Of a stretch of 64,000 bases of DNA, positions 49,216 through 58,140 are shown in pieces (the first letter of the stretch is position 1; every line of letters starts with the position of its first letter). Location: assembly GCA_947168665.1 (NCBI GenBank), contig CAMVMX010000003.1:62001-126000 (forward strand). The letters are read 5' to 3'. The notes beneath the pieces were generated by a model. It ran no database searches. It was not told the DNA's origin and saw only the letters and a program-made list of their open reading frames with translations. The position numbers were made by a program, and so were the translations under genes. The DNA comes from an uncultured Bacteroidales bacterium. Its GTDB lineage: Bacteria > Bacteroidota > Bacteroidia > Bacteroidales > P3.

Positions 49216-50814
49216 TTAGTTGGCGTTTTGAACCAGACGGACAGAAAGTTTACAGGGCTTGTTTCTATCCCACAACACGTTGTCCTGAAGATTCTCGTCC
49301 GTGATGGAATAACCGCTGGTTGTGAGTTTCACGAAATAGCCACGGTTACGGGGATTAAGAACACTACCTCCGACATTTTCAGACGAAGTCCAGTATCCGC
49401 CCAACGTCTCTTGTCCTGAAAATCCCCACGAATCAGCTATTGTTTCGCGGTGGTGCATATAGCCTCCATTGGGTAAGAACACGACACCACGTTTCTGATA
49501 GTTGTTGGTGAATTCGGTAGTGGAAGGATTGGTAGGCAGAGAACCGACAAAATCATCGGGAGCAATCATAAGGCCCGAGACGCCATTGATAGTAGCTATA
49601 CGGCATTTGCCACTGCGTTTGGTGTTGCTGGTGATGTTGAGGAGGTAGCTCCACTTGTCGCGGTCGAGAGTGTACCAAGAGCCAGTACAGTGGGATGTAT
49701 TGTTGAGGATAGTGCTGTAATACGAACCCCAGTCGTAGAAAATGTCATATGCCAAAATTCCACTTCCTCCTCTTGTAGTAGCATAGCAATAACCCGGGAT
49801 TCTTCCTGTTCCCCAACCATAAAGGTCAATCCATGCATTGGTAGCGCTTTTGCCTGTGGTGATAATTTGGCCATTCAGCTGTAAGTTGTCGAGGTAAATG
49901 CGGTCCCATTGGTTTTCAGCGAAACGAGCCTGGTCATTAGCATCGTAGTATTTGCCAAAAGCGGTATTCCCAGTAGATCCATTACTTATACCTTGATAGG
50001 TAGAAGTGTTGTAATACTGGAAGTTGCCAGGTGAGAAGAAGACCTGGCTGCTGGCTGAGACGGAGAATTTGTGGGCGCACTTGATGGGGTAGAAAACGCT
50101 TTTCTGCATGGTGACGGCTCTTGCCATGGCCTTGGTGAAGGTCTTGCCGGTGATGGTGAGTTTGTGGCTGCCGGCGGGCAGGGGGACGTACATGACGGAG
50201 GCCCAGTTGGGGTTGGCGATGGTGAGGGTCTTGTTGGCCGTGGTGGCGGCGGGAGCGGTGACGGTCCAGCTGCCATTGGCATAGGTGGCGGTGAAGTCAC
50301 CGGCGATGGCGGTGTTCTCGGATGTGATGGTCACCTCGGAGGGGATGACGACAAACTCCAGCTTCAGCAGGGTGCAGATGTTGGAGTACTGGATGGTGTG
50401 GATGGCGTCAGGACCAATGTAGGCGCATTGGCCCACCATGGGGGCCTGCAGCTGGTTTTCGCTGTAGGGGAAGGAGGTGGGCATGGTGTAGGTGTAGCTG
50501 AGGGTCGTTTCGTTGAAGGCGGCGCCGGTGGCACGGCCGGCATAGAAGGAGTAGAACATGTTGTCGATGGGGGAGATGGGGTCGCTGAAAGAGATGGTGC
50601 GGGTGCTCTGCACGTTGCCGGGGGTGCTGTTGATGAGCACGCCGTCGCCGGGGGTCCAAAGGGTGGTGTTGCCGGAACCGAAGGTGGTTTTGTCCTCGCC
50701 GGTGTATTCGGGGATTTCGAGTTTGAAGGTCTGCTCGGCCTCGTTTTTGCAGCCCGCCATGAGTATGGCGGCGGCAAAGAGGACGAGGGAGGTCTTGCTG
50801 AATAAGTTTTTCAT
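49216..50814 (-). CDS. Fimbrillin-like / FISUMP-like surface lipoprotein (paralogue 3)
   Basis: A 532-aa protein from ATG 50812-50814, which gives a clean lipoprotein signal (LMAGC, cysteine 22); the longer frame has no signal at its start. The N-terminal half has the W-T-P-GD-G-V-L-I pattern and FYAGRATGAAF. The C-terminal half carries IDLYGWGTG, YDWGSYYS, W-Y-T-L-D-R-D-K-W-S-Y-L, GVVFLPNGG, GYWTSSENV and LSVRLVQ. It is preceded by the 59-aa peptide gene (60-bp gap) and a TACTTTTG promoter. A C-type-lectin-like fold for the C-terminus is inferred from the FISUMP-like blocks. Confidence 0.82.
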   Translation of the reverse strand: MKNLFSKTSLVLFAAAILMAGCKNEAEQTFKLEIPEYTGEDKTTFGSGNTTLWTPGDGVLINSTPGNVQSTRTISFSDPISPIDNMFYSFYAGRATGAAFNETTLSYTYTMPTSFPYSENQLQAPMVGQCAYIGPDAIHTIQYSNICTLLKLEFVVIPSEVTITSENTAIAGDFTATYANGSWTVTAPAATTANKTLTIANPNWASVMYVPLPAGSHKLTITGKTFTKAMARAVTMQKSVFYPIKCAHKFSVSASSQVFFSPGNFQYYNTSTYQGISNGSTGNTAFGKYYDANDQARFAENQWDRIYLDNLQLNGQIITTGKSATNAWIDLYGWGTGRIPGYCYATTRGGSGILAYDIFYDWGSYYSTILNNTSHCTGSWYTLDRDKWSYLLNITSNTKRSGKCRIATINGVSGLMIAPDDFVGSLPTNPSTTEFTNNYQKRGVVFLPNGGYMHHRETIADSWGFSGQETLGGYWTSSENVGGSVLNPRNRGYFVKLTTSGYSITDENLQDNVLWDRNKPCKLSVRLVQNAN

Positions 50815-50874
50815 TTTGTTAAATAATTGTTTTTGGATGAAATGAATGTTTGAACTTAGGAGTTGGGTCAAGAA

Positions 50875-51054
50875 TCAGGTGAACCATTCATCGGTGCTGC
50901 CACCATTGGTCCAGCCAGTGCCGTCACCGGCATTGAAGCCACCTTCTTCAGGATTAACGGGGGGTTCACCCGATCCGGCAAAGCCTTTTTCAACTCTTGC
51001 ATTCAGCACCTCGACAAAGGGGGTGCAGTAGGTCTTGGTCTTGTTTTCTTTCAT
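50875..51054 (-). CDS. Small peptide (59 aa) of the YxTP ... VExGFxGS family, near-identical core to the 6.9 kb copy
   Basis: ATG 51052-51054 to stop 50875-50877. The core Y-C-T-P-F-V-E-V-L-N-A-R-V-E-K-G-F is nearly identical to the peptide at 6949-7116, while the Gly/Pro/Asn-rich tail ending in D-E-W-F-T is different. There is no signal peptide or lipobox. The upstream in-frame extension reads through the promoter region and is not credible. It is the first gene of the 51-47 kb peptide/lipoprotein locus. Confidence 0.8.
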   Translation of the reverse strand: MKENKTKTYCTPFVEVLNARVEKGFAGSGEPPVNPEEGGFNAGDGTGWTNGGSTDEWFT

Positions 51055-51447
51055 GTTTTGTATGTTTTTATTGATATTGGGTTGATAATTTTTCGAACAG
51101 TTGACCGAGGCGGGAGCAGGGCATGGCAAAATGGTTGGTTGTTGCCTTACAGATGGGTATGCAGTTTTTTCAAACCGCAAAAGTACATCGTTTCTGGGAA
51201 TTGCGGGGTGTCCAAAATGGGCATGGGGTGTAATCGTAAATTGCTGTGCGATGGTGATGTTATGGCTGGATATTGTGCGGGGATGGGTTCGGCGCAGGGG
51301 TATTGTATTTTGCCGCACGGATGGAATAGGTGCGTAGTGTGTGTTAAAATGGTAACCGAAACGGGCGGGCGATGTGCGGGCGGCGAGGGGCAAAAGTAGC
51401 CTGGTGGAGGGACGATTCCACCTTTTTAGGGGGCTGAGGGGCAGCGG
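51055..51447. other. Promoter-containing spacer between the XRE gene and the peptide gene
   Basis: About 390 bp. A minus-strand TACTTTTG (51178-51185) about 124 bp before the peptide ATG is the likely promoter of the peptide/lipoprotein locus. The remainder has no supported gene. Confidence 0.55.
51178..51185 (-). promoter_or_regulatory. Promoter -7 element (TACTTTTG) of the tandem peptide/lipoprotein locus
   Basis: Minus-strand TACTTTTGCGG matches TAnnTTTG. It implies a leader of about 120 nt before the 59-aa peptide. Confidence 0.55.
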
Positions 51448-51660
51448 TTACCGCCGTTGGAGCTGGTCGGAATAGAGCCGGAAGAGGTCGGCATGGAGGG
51501 CGGTGCAGATGGTGGCGAGTTGCTGGGTGTCGATGGAGGTTTTGTGGAAAATTTTTTGCAGGGCGCGGGGGGTGACACCAATCTGCTCGGCCAGCCAGGT
51601 GTTGGTGTGGCCTTGGCGGCGCAGCTCGTCGCGGATGGCGTTTCCGATGTGTATCTGCAT
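51448..51660 (-). CDS. XRE-family helix-turn-helix regulator (70 aa)
   Basis: The start at ATG 51658-51660 gives a 70-residue protein that is little more than one Cro/CI HTH: TWLAEQIGVTPRALQKIF, then helices ending QLATICTALHADLF. The longer frame (start 51702) would include the promoter and is rejected. A minus-strand TACTTTTG (51692-51699) lies 32 bp upstream. It is co-directional with and directly upstream of the peptide/lipoprotein locus, so it may regulate it. It could instead be a stand-alone housekeeping regulator of a type common in Bacteroidota. Confidence 0.8.
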   Translation of the reverse strand: MQIHIGNAIRDELRRQGHTNTWLAEQIGVTPRALQKIFHKTSIDTQQLATICTALHADLFRLYSDQLQRR

Positions 51661-51691
51661 GGCGGATGGTGTGTTTGAGTGTTTGCGACTG

Positions 51692-51699
51692 CAAAAGTA
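51692..51699 (-). promoter_or_regulatory. Promoter -7 element (TACTTTTG) of the XRE gene
   Basis: Minus-strand TACTTTTGCAG, 32 bp before the ATG at 51660, fits TAnnTTTG and excludes the longer start. Confidence 0.6.
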
Positions 51700-51745
51700 C
51701 AAACTTTTTTTGGATTGGGGGCTTTTTTTTCTTCGGCCCAGGGGG

Positions 51746-52573
51746 CTACCAGACGTAGCCTACGGAGAGAACCGTCTGGAAGGAGCTTTTGGGCAGGAAG
51801 TAGGAGGCGAGGGAGGTGCGGTCGTCGAGGTTGATGGAGGCTACGCCGTTGGGGAACTCGTCGAGGTTGACGTTCTGGTCGTCGGTGAAAAGGGAGAGAC
51901 TGCTGAACGAGAAGAAAGTGTACTGGAGACGGAGGCCAAGGAAGACCTCGTCGGTGAACCAGTATTTGACACCGGCGTTGGCGTCGACATTCAGGTTGAT
52001 GAAGCCCATGATGAGACTGACAAGGTTCCTCTCGGTGTCGGAGCCGTCCCGCTTGAACGGTGTCCCGTCGACCGACACGTTGCTGCCCAGTTGGGGTCCG
52101 ATGCTGAGGCCAAGGCCGGCACTGACGGACCATTGGTCGTCGATGAGGTAGGTAAGGAAAGGGTTGAGGTGAAGCACTATGCGCTGGGCCATGTAGCGCA
52201 GGGTGTGGTTGGCGGTTTGGCCGTCGCGGGCGACGGATATGGAGCCGCTGAAGGGGGTGATGCTGTAGTAGAGGGAGGAGTAGTTGCCCCACTCGAGGGT
52301 GCGGCCGTGGCGCGTCTCGTAGCCATAGAAGAGGCCTGCGTTGAGGCCGAAGTTGCCGGTGAGTGAGCCTGTGGTTTCCAACTGAACGGGTCGTCCGTTG
52401 GTGCCTATGCCTTCGGCATTGATGCCGAAATACTGGGGGCTGTAGGTGGGCGCGACGTTGATGCCGAAATGATGTTCGCCGTCGCCGGGGATGTAGATGA
52501 TGTGTGTGTAGCGTTGTGCGTGGGCAGCGGGCAGCAGGGCTGCCAAAAGAATGAGAAGGGTGATTCTTTTCAT
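51746..52573 (-). CDS. Outer-membrane beta-barrel protein (porin-like)
   Basis: 275 aa from ATG 52571-52573. The signal peptide is LLILLAALLPAAHAQ. The remainder alternates amphipathic strands (LTGNFGLNAGLFYGYET, WSVSAGLGLSIGPQLG, VFLGLRLQYTFFSFS) and ends FQTVLSVGYVW with the usual aromatic C-terminus of barrels. It is the last gene of the sigma-factor operon, 44 bp after the M48 protease gene. Substrate or partner unknown. Confidence 0.78.
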   Translation of the reverse strand: MKRITLLILLAALLPAAHAQRYTHIIYIPGDGEHHFGINVAPTYSPQYFGINAEGIGTNGRPVQLETTGSLTGNFGLNAGLFYGYETRHGRTLEWGNYSSLYYSITPFSGSISVARDGQTANHTLRYMAQRIVLHLNPFLTYLIDDQWSVSAGLGLSIGPQLGSNVSVDGTPFKRDGSDTERNLVSLIMGFINLNVDANAGVKYWFTDEVFLGLRLQYTFFSFSSLSLFTDDQNVNLDEFPNGVASINLDDRTSLASYFLPKSSFQTVLSVGYVW

Positions 52574-52617
52574 GTTTTTGGTGATTTGAGAGTGGATGAT
52601 ATGGATTTCTGAATTGT

Positions 52618-55359
52618 TCAAGGGACAAGGCCGATGCCGATTTTGACGGTGAAGAGGTTGGAGAGGATGGCGTCGGCATAGTGGCGGTAGGGCTGGGAGT
52701 CTTCGTGGAAGCCCACCACTTTCATCAGTCCGTAGGTGTAGCCATAGTCAATCTGGTAGTTGAGGAGGAGATGGTCGCGGATGATGTAGTTGCGGCCAAG
52801 GCCTATGTGGACGCCGTATGTGTTCTCGGCTTTGGAGCCGGAGAGGGTGGTGAACCGGGTGAGGTGAGCGCCGAAGTCGTAGTAGTAGCCTAATGGTGCG
52901 AAATCGCTGCCTGTGTAGTGGCGGAGTTCGAGGGCGAGGGTGAGCATGTTGCGCGACGAGACATCGACGGAGTCGTAATAGACGTAATAGCCATGAGACG
53001 AAATGCGGGGGACACGATAGGTCTGAGTCACATCGGGATAGGCGCGCTGGAAGCGGGCCGAGAAAGCGAGGGTGTGGTTACGACCCACAGCACATTCGAC
53101 CGCCCCCCAGGGAGAGAGCGCCAGGAAGTGTTTGTGCTCGAGCGGTTGGTAGCCGCTCATGCCGAGGTTGGCCCCGAGGGCGAGGGCAAAAGGATGTCCC
53201 TTGTAGCCAAAAGGACGGTGGCGGGAGGGTCGCAAGGCCTGACGGTAGGTGTCGTAGAGCATGGCCTCAACCAGGGCTGGGTGGTCGGCCACGTTGTAGC
53301 TGTAGGCCTGTCGTGCAAGCATTGTCCCCTTTCGGGCATCGGCCACGAGAGAGACCATCGTGGTGTGCTCGAGACCCGTAAGGGAGGCGACAAGCGCCAC
53401 CGGGGCAAGCGGAAGAAGGATAGCATAGGCGGGCGAGACGCTGCCCGGCTGGCCTTCGTTGTTGAGGACGGCGGTGAGGGTGATGGTGCGGGCATGGAGG
53501 CGGGAGAGGAGGCCGTCCATGGCCGGTTGGGAGAGACGGGAGTGGGTGAAGCGCCCCTTGGAGAGCCAGAACTCCCTCATCCACTCGCACACGGTGAGGA
53601 AGTCGTTGTACTGGGTGTCGGAAAGCATGGAGTGCATGCCCTGGTCGGAGAAATCGACGGTGCGGCAGCCAAAATTGCTAACGGATTGGGCTATGCGCTG
53701 CGAGAGCTGGTTCTCGGCACGGTCGCTTTTGCTGACAAGAAGCCTCTCGTGCCTGTCGGTGACCCAGTAGGTGGGGTTGAAGAGGAGCATGGCGGAAGTG
53801 TCGGAGAGGTGCTGAATGTCTGTGCCGGACTGCTGAGTTGCCTGAGGGTCGGATTTCTGCGCATCCGCATTACCAGCGAGATGCTGCTGCAGGATGGGGA
53901 GCAGGGTGCTGTCGGCAAGCAAGAGGTCGGTGAGGGCGTATGCGGTTGGTTTCTGTTGAGTTTGGCGTTGGCGTTTTTGGCGGATGCGCTCGTATTTGGT
54001 CATCGGGGCATCGGGATTGTCAGATGACTGGACATCGGTATTGCCGGATGTCATGAAGTCTGGGGCAGCTTTCCCCAGTGGGGAATGGAGAAGCTGCATG
54101 AGGTGGTGGGCCATGTCGGCATAACGAGGGCATTCAGGGAAACGGCGGTGGCCCGCCCATGCGCTGTGGAGAGCGGCCAGGGTGGCCTGCTCGGCATTCA
54201 TGGTGTGGAGGGCATAGAGGGCCTGTTGGCTTTCGCCTTCGACGGCGGAGTAGCTGTCGGCGATGATATCTTCGCGCTCATAGCATTTGGCCACAGCGAT
54301 GTTATAGAGTGATTGGGTAAGGTAGAGGTTGAGGGCGGAGTCGTCGGGATTGTTGCGGAGCAGGAGCCAGCAGTTGTAGAAAGCACGTGCAAAATGGCCG
54401 TCGAGGAGGTCTTGGCGCACACACTCCACCCGTGCCAGATGGCGGATGTGGAGGAACTGAGAGGGGGTTGTAGTCACAAACGGCGCACCGCCCGAGTGAC
54501 CAGTGAAGGCCTGTGCGGCACGATGGCGGCGGGCCAGGATATTGGGATGGGTGCTGCGGGAGTCGTCATAATTGTCGCGAGAGGTGATGTCGGCCACGGT
54601 GTCGAGCCAGACGCCGTTCAGCTGGTAGTAGGGAGTGTTGAAGAAGGTGGTGTCGAAAGGGATGTCGTCAAAAGGGAGATTGCCGTATTGCAGGATGTCG
54701 AAAACGCCGTCGTGGACTGTTTTGCTGTAGGGGCTGGAGAGGTAGAAGAGCGCTATGCCCAGCGAGTCGGCCTCGTTCTCCATCTCACGGCTGCGATGGT
54801 GGCGGCGCAGATAGTCGACGCCTTGCTCGGCCTCATCGTCAAGCTCACGTCGGTGTGCTTTACGGTTGTCGCCCACGAGGGTTTCGAGACCGTGGGCACG
54901 GTAGTAGTGTATGATTTCGTGGGCGATGATGAAGGCCAGCTGGGCCTCGTTCTCGAGCTGGGCCACGAGACCTATGTTTATAAATATCATGCCCTGAGGT
55001 GTGGTGAAGGCATTGACCCCTGGGGAGGTGACGGTGTAGAAGCGGAGCTCGGAGCGAAGGGAGGGATAGTCTTTGAGGAGGGTGTCGGCTATGCGGGAGG
55101 CGAGCAGGCTGATGGGGTCGCCATAAATGATGTGGCCTCCGGCCATGAGCTTATTGATAAAGTAGGAAGACTCGAGAATCTGCCTTTTGTCGCGCACCCG
55201 TCCGCCCGCATACTGCTCGGCCCGCCCCATGTCGGATGTGAAGAGTTGCTGAACATCCATACGGAGATCGGCGGGAACCGGGCCTTGGCTGCGGAGGGTC
55301 TGTGCATTGAGAGGGACAGCTGCAAGGAGGAGAGAAAGGGCAAGGAGTAACTGTTTCAT
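52618..55359 (-). CDS. M48-family metalloprotease fused to a C-terminal outer-membrane barrel-like domain
   Basis: A 913-aa protein with signal peptide (ends PLNAQ). The M48 domain contains the zinc motif H-E-I-I-H at residues 147-151 and the third-ligand glutamate region NEADSLGIALFYLSS about 50 residues later. GVNAFTTPQGMIFINIGLV is another M48 hallmark. A long helical middle region (about 330-480) looks repeat-like. The last about 180 residues consist of barrel-type strands (FALALGANLGMSGY, TLALELRHYTG, VHIGLGRNYIIRDH) ending in L-F-T-V-K-I-G-I-G-L-V-P. The fusion resembles a BepA/LoiP-like outer-membrane quality-control protease tethered to its own barrel, which is an inference. Confidence 0.85.
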   Translation of the reverse strand: MKQLLLALSLLLAAVPLNAQTLRSQGPVPADLRMDVQQLFTSDMGRAEQYAGGRVRDKRQILESSYFINKLMAGGHIIYGDPISLLASRIADTLLKDYPSLRSELRFYTVTSPGVNAFTTPQGMIFINIGLVAQLENEAQLAFIIAHEIIHYYRAHGLETLVGDNRKAHRRELDDEAEQGVDYLRRHHRSREMENEADSLGIALFYLSSPYSKTVHDGVFDILQYGNLPFDDIPFDTTFFNTPYYQLNGVWLDTVADITSRDNYDDSRSTHPNILARRHRAAQAFTGHSGGAPFVTTTPSQFLHIRHLARVECVRQDLLDGHFARAFYNCWLLLRNNPDDSALNLYLTQSLYNIAVAKCYEREDIIADSYSAVEGESQQALYALHTMNAEQATLAALHSAWAGHRRFPECPRYADMAHHLMQLLHSPLGKAAPDFMTSGNTDVQSSDNPDAPMTKYERIRQKRQRQTQQKPTAYALTDLLLADSTLLPILQQHLAGNADAQKSDPQATQQSGTDIQHLSDTSAMLLFNPTYWVTDRHERLLVSKSDRAENQLSQRIAQSVSNFGCRTVDFSDQGMHSMLSDTQYNDFLTVCEWMREFWLSKGRFTHSRLSQPAMDGLLSRLHARTITLTAVLNNEGQPGSVSPAYAILLPLAPVALVASLTGLEHTTMVSLVADARKGTMLARQAYSYNVADHPALVEAMLYDTYRQALRPSRHRPFGYKGHPFALALGANLGMSGYQPLEHKHFLALSPWGAVECAVGRNHTLAFSARFQRAYPDVTQTYRVPRISSHGYYVYYDSVDVSSRNMLTLALELRHYTGSDFAPLGYYYDFGAHLTRFTTLSGSKAENTYGVHIGLGRNYIIRDHLLLNYQIDYGYTYGLMKVVGFHEDSQPYRHYADAILSNLFTVKIGIGLVP

Positions 55360-55368
55360 GGGGCAGGA

Positions 55369-56820
55369 CTATTCGATGGTGATTTTGGTGAGTTGCTGGC
55401 GTCGGCCGGAGGTGAGGAGGAGGACATACTGGCCAGGCGCGTCGAGGAGGTGAGCGGAGCCCACCAGGGCTTGGCGCGAGAGTTCAATAAAGCTGAGGTC
55501 CTCTTTGCCGAGCGGGGTGAGCGTCCAAACGTTGAGGGACGCTTTGTTTTTGAATGGTGTAAAGGTTTTGACACGGCTATCGGCCGGAAGAGTCAAGTTG
55601 GCCAAATGGTCGGTCCAGGCCAGCATAATGCCTGAGGGAGTGGGCACCCACCGATGTTCGAGACAGTAGCGAGATTCCCACCGGGTGCTGAGGTTGAGCC
55701 GACGGGAGGTGGACCACTGGATGTTGCCGTCCTTGTCGACCCGGATAACGAGCATGCCCATACGCTGCTGGGCGGTGGGGACGTTGTTGAAGGTAGTGGA
55801 CCAGCTTTGGTCGATGATAAGGTAGGCGCCGTCGGCATCAGGTATATGCTGGGATATTTGGCCAAACTGAACCCAAAAGTGACGGAGTTGTTTGTTTTCT
55901 TTATCATTGGTGAGACGTGCCACCTGCTGCTGGGTGAAGGTGTGGTGGACTGTGGTGAGGCGTTTCTTTTTGATATTGTAGCAATGGATGTCAATGCCGT
56001 CGATGTTGGACCCGACTGGCATGAAGGTGTGGTTCTCGTGGCGGACGGCAGAGGCCACCAGTATGTTTTCGTCGCCATAGCGGAGCAACTCCTGCTGGAC
56101 CACGCGGTCACCTTGGGGGAGCTGGAACTGGACGTTCAGTTCTTGCTCGCCGTCAAGGATGGTGAAGTGGCAGGAGCCACCAGCACTTATTGAATAAAGG
56201 ATTATGTCGCCCGAGTCGGTGACCGATACATTGCTAAAGGTGGCACTGGAGCAAGTTTGTGTCCAGTAGGGTTCGAGTTGATGGTCGTAAAGTCCCACTT
56301 TGATTTCGGTTCCTTGAACATCATGCTGGGCCACGAAGACGCAGGCCAGCAATTGGCCGTTGGGCGAAACGGCATTGGCGAAGACAAAATCGTCGCCTTT
56401 TTGCCCGGAGTGACGGAAAAGAACATCCGGCGCACCCTCGGACTGGAGGGTGGCAAGGCTGCGGCGGTCGTGGTAGACACACAGACCGGTGTCGGACATG
56501 TCGGCGAAAAGAAGGTCTATATGCGAACCGTTAATATAGCCCCCATAGCAGGTGGACTCATCCTCAGAAGGGAGGAGGGCGCGTTCCTGTTCCTGCAAGC
56601 TGTGGTTGTAGCGGACAAGGTGAAGGCGGTTTTTGAGGCGGCCGCTATGCTGGATGAGCACAAGGTTGAGGCTGTCGTACCCGATGAACATGGGAACGCT
56701 GTTAGTGATGACGCCCCGGGCTTCGGGCAGTTGGTCGAAGGAGATGGTCTGCGCTGGCAGAGCAACGGCAAGCAGCATGGCTGCGAGAAAGGTGAAAACA
56801 GGTAGACGGAACTGATTCAT
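55369..56820 (-). CDS. Secreted protein of unknown function, beta-propeller-like
   Basis: 483 aa with a signal peptide ending ALPAQ. The body contains repeated W-/Y-centred strand pairs with a spacing of about 50 residues (SLQEQERALLPSEDE, DDFVFANAVSPNGQLL, DENILVASAVRHEN, DGAYLIIDQSW), suggesting a propeller. The C-terminus APGQYVLLLTSGRRQQ is not a recognised sorting domain. It lies between barrel and protease genes, 9 bp before the M48 gene, and is probably in the same operon. Confidence 0.7.
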   Translation of the reverse strand: MNQFRLPVFTFLAAMLLAVALPAQTISFDQLPEARGVITNSVPMFIGYDSLNLVLIQHSGRLKNRLHLVRYNHSLQEQERALLPSEDESTCYGGYINGSHIDLLFADMSDTGLCVYHDRRSLATLQSEGAPDVLFRHSGQKGDDFVFANAVSPNGQLLACVFVAQHDVQGTEIKVGLYDHQLEPYWTQTCSSATFSNVSVTDSGDIILYSISAGGSCHFTILDGEQELNVQFQLPQGDRVVQQELLRYGDENILVASAVRHENHTFMPVGSNIDGIDIHCYNIKKKRLTTVHHTFTQQQVARLTNDKENKQLRHFWVQFGQISQHIPDADGAYLIIDQSWSTTFNNVPTAQQRMGMLVIRVDKDGNIQWSTSRRLNLSTRWESRYCLEHRWVPTPSGIMLAWTDHLANLTLPADSRVKTFTPFKNKASLNVWTLTPLGKEDLSFIELSRQALVGSAHLLDAPGQYVLLLTSGRRQQLTKITIE

Positions 56821-56875
56821 GTTATTGGGGGTATTTTGATTTATAGCTATCTGAATGTATAAAGGGCAGCTTGTG

Positions 56876-57595
56876 TTATCGGATGAATTTGTAGCCTATG
56901 CCGAGCATGAAACTGTAGACGTTGGTTCGGACTTTCTCGTCGAAGTCCCAGTTGAAAGGGATATGGAGCTTGGCGGTGGCCACGGTATAGAGATTGTCGG
57001 AAAAATAGTAGGAGACCCCCGCGGTAGCACAGAAACCTACATCGAAACCCAAGGAGGGTTTGCCCCCTGAGGTTACGGCAGGACTATCCTCGTTGGTTAG
57101 TTTGTCGGTGGTGTAAATGGTGAGGCTCCGGCTGGAGAGGAGGTTTTCGTAGAAACCTGCGGCTGCATGGAACTGGACAGCCTCGGAAAGGTAGTAGCCA
57201 GCCAGGATACGGCCCTCGACGGCGATGTTCCATTCGAGAGAGTTGTAGTGGAGCCACTGCCCGGCAGAGGGGTGGGTGACAAACGAGGGCGGACAGTCAC
57301 TGTCGAAGGTATGGGAGGTGCGGGTGCGGGTGTGGCCCACTTCGGTCTGGAAGCCGAGCACCCATTTGGGGCCAAGGGCTTTCTCGCCGTCGTAGTGGAT
57401 GGAGATGGTGAGGGGTATGGTCGGATGGGACTGGACGGCGTCGGGCACCGCGACCGAGGGTTGGATGAGGGTGCCCAGGTGGAGGCTGAAAAGTTCGTCG
57501 CCGTCCCATGGGGCAGCAGAGTTGTAATAGTGGACTTGCGCCGGTGCGGCGATGCTGGCCAGCAGGGCTGTGAGCAGGAGAATGTGTTTTCTCAT
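56876..57595 (-). CDS. Outer-membrane beta-barrel protein
   Basis: 239 aa with signal peptide ending SIAAPAQ. Strand-like segments (VLGFQTEVGHTRTRT, YNSLEWNIAVEGRILAGYYLS, FDVGFCATAGVSYYFSDNLYTVATAKL) and a terminal FMLGIGYKFIR are typical of 8-10-strand barrels. The operon context is downstream of an ECF sigma factor. The leader carries a CATTCA/ATTAAC-type A/C-rich stretch. Confidence 0.75.
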   Translation of the reverse strand: MRKHILLLTALLASIAAPAQVHYYNSAAPWDGDELFSLHLGTLIQPSVAVPDAVQSHPTIPLTISIHYDGEKALGPKWVLGFQTEVGHTRTRTSHTFDSDCPPSFVTHPSAGQWLHYNSLEWNIAVEGRILAGYYLSEAVQFHAAAGFYENLLSSRSLTIYTTDKLTNEDSPAVTSGGKPSLGFDVGFCATAGVSYYFSDNLYTVATAKLHIPFNWDFDEKVRTNVYSFMLGIGYKFIR

Positions 57596-57671
57596 GAGGA
57601 GGTTGGTTGGATGTTAGTTTGTGAATGTGTTAATATTTGAGTCTTATATGGGCTGGACTGCCTGTGGCCCG

Positions 57672-58133
57672 TTATTTGGCAGGGGGATGGGCGGTGCATT
57701 TGTAGGTGTGTTCGCGCTTGTCGTAGATAATCTCGACCTGGTAGCCTTTCAGCAGCATCTTCTTGGCCCATTCCTTCACCTTGTTGACGTCGGCCGAGGA
57801 GAACTTTACCACGGGCAACTCTTTGACAGCGGAGAGCGGGGCCGCGGCCGAGCTGTGGTTGCTCTGAAAGAGAGAGCAGGGACTTTTCTTTGACTCATCC
57901 AGGAGGGCATAGAGCAGACGGTCTATCTCGGACTGGTTGTGGATGGCCGTCTGGCGTGTGGTGCCGTCGATGGAGTACTTGATAATGCAGAGCGTGTCTA
58001 AGGCGCTGTCGGGGTCGACGGGTGCCGGAGCGTCGAGGTTCCAATACATCTCGGTGGCCATATCGGTTACGAGCATACAACTGGAAAAGCCAAGACAGCT
58101 GAGGATGAGAGCTATGATTGTGATTCTTTTCAT
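57672..58133 (-). CDS. Lipoprotein of unknown function
   Basis: 153 aa with a lipobox (CLGFSSC, cysteine 19). The mature part has no recognised domain. It contains a proline/aspartate-rich segment and a C-terminal alpha/beta stretch (KVKEWAKKMLLKGYQVEIIYDKREH). It starts 7 bp downstream of the repeat-bearing membrane protein gene, so it is likely translated from the sigma-operon message. Confidence 0.7.
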   Translation of the reverse strand: MKRITIIALILSCLGFSSCMLVTDMATEMYWNLDAPAPVDPDSALDTLCIIKYSIDGTTRQTAIHNQSEIDRLLYALLDESKKSPCSLFQSNHSSAAAPLSAVKELPVVKFSSADVNKVKEWAKKMLLKGYQVEIIYDKREHTYKCTAHPPAK

Positions 58134-58140
58134 GACGGGA

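Noticed and set aside
50878..51393. 172-codon version of the 59-aa peptide gene
   Set aside because: The upstream part runs through the TACTTTTG promoter and has no relation to the paralogous peptides, which start at the equivalent internal Met.
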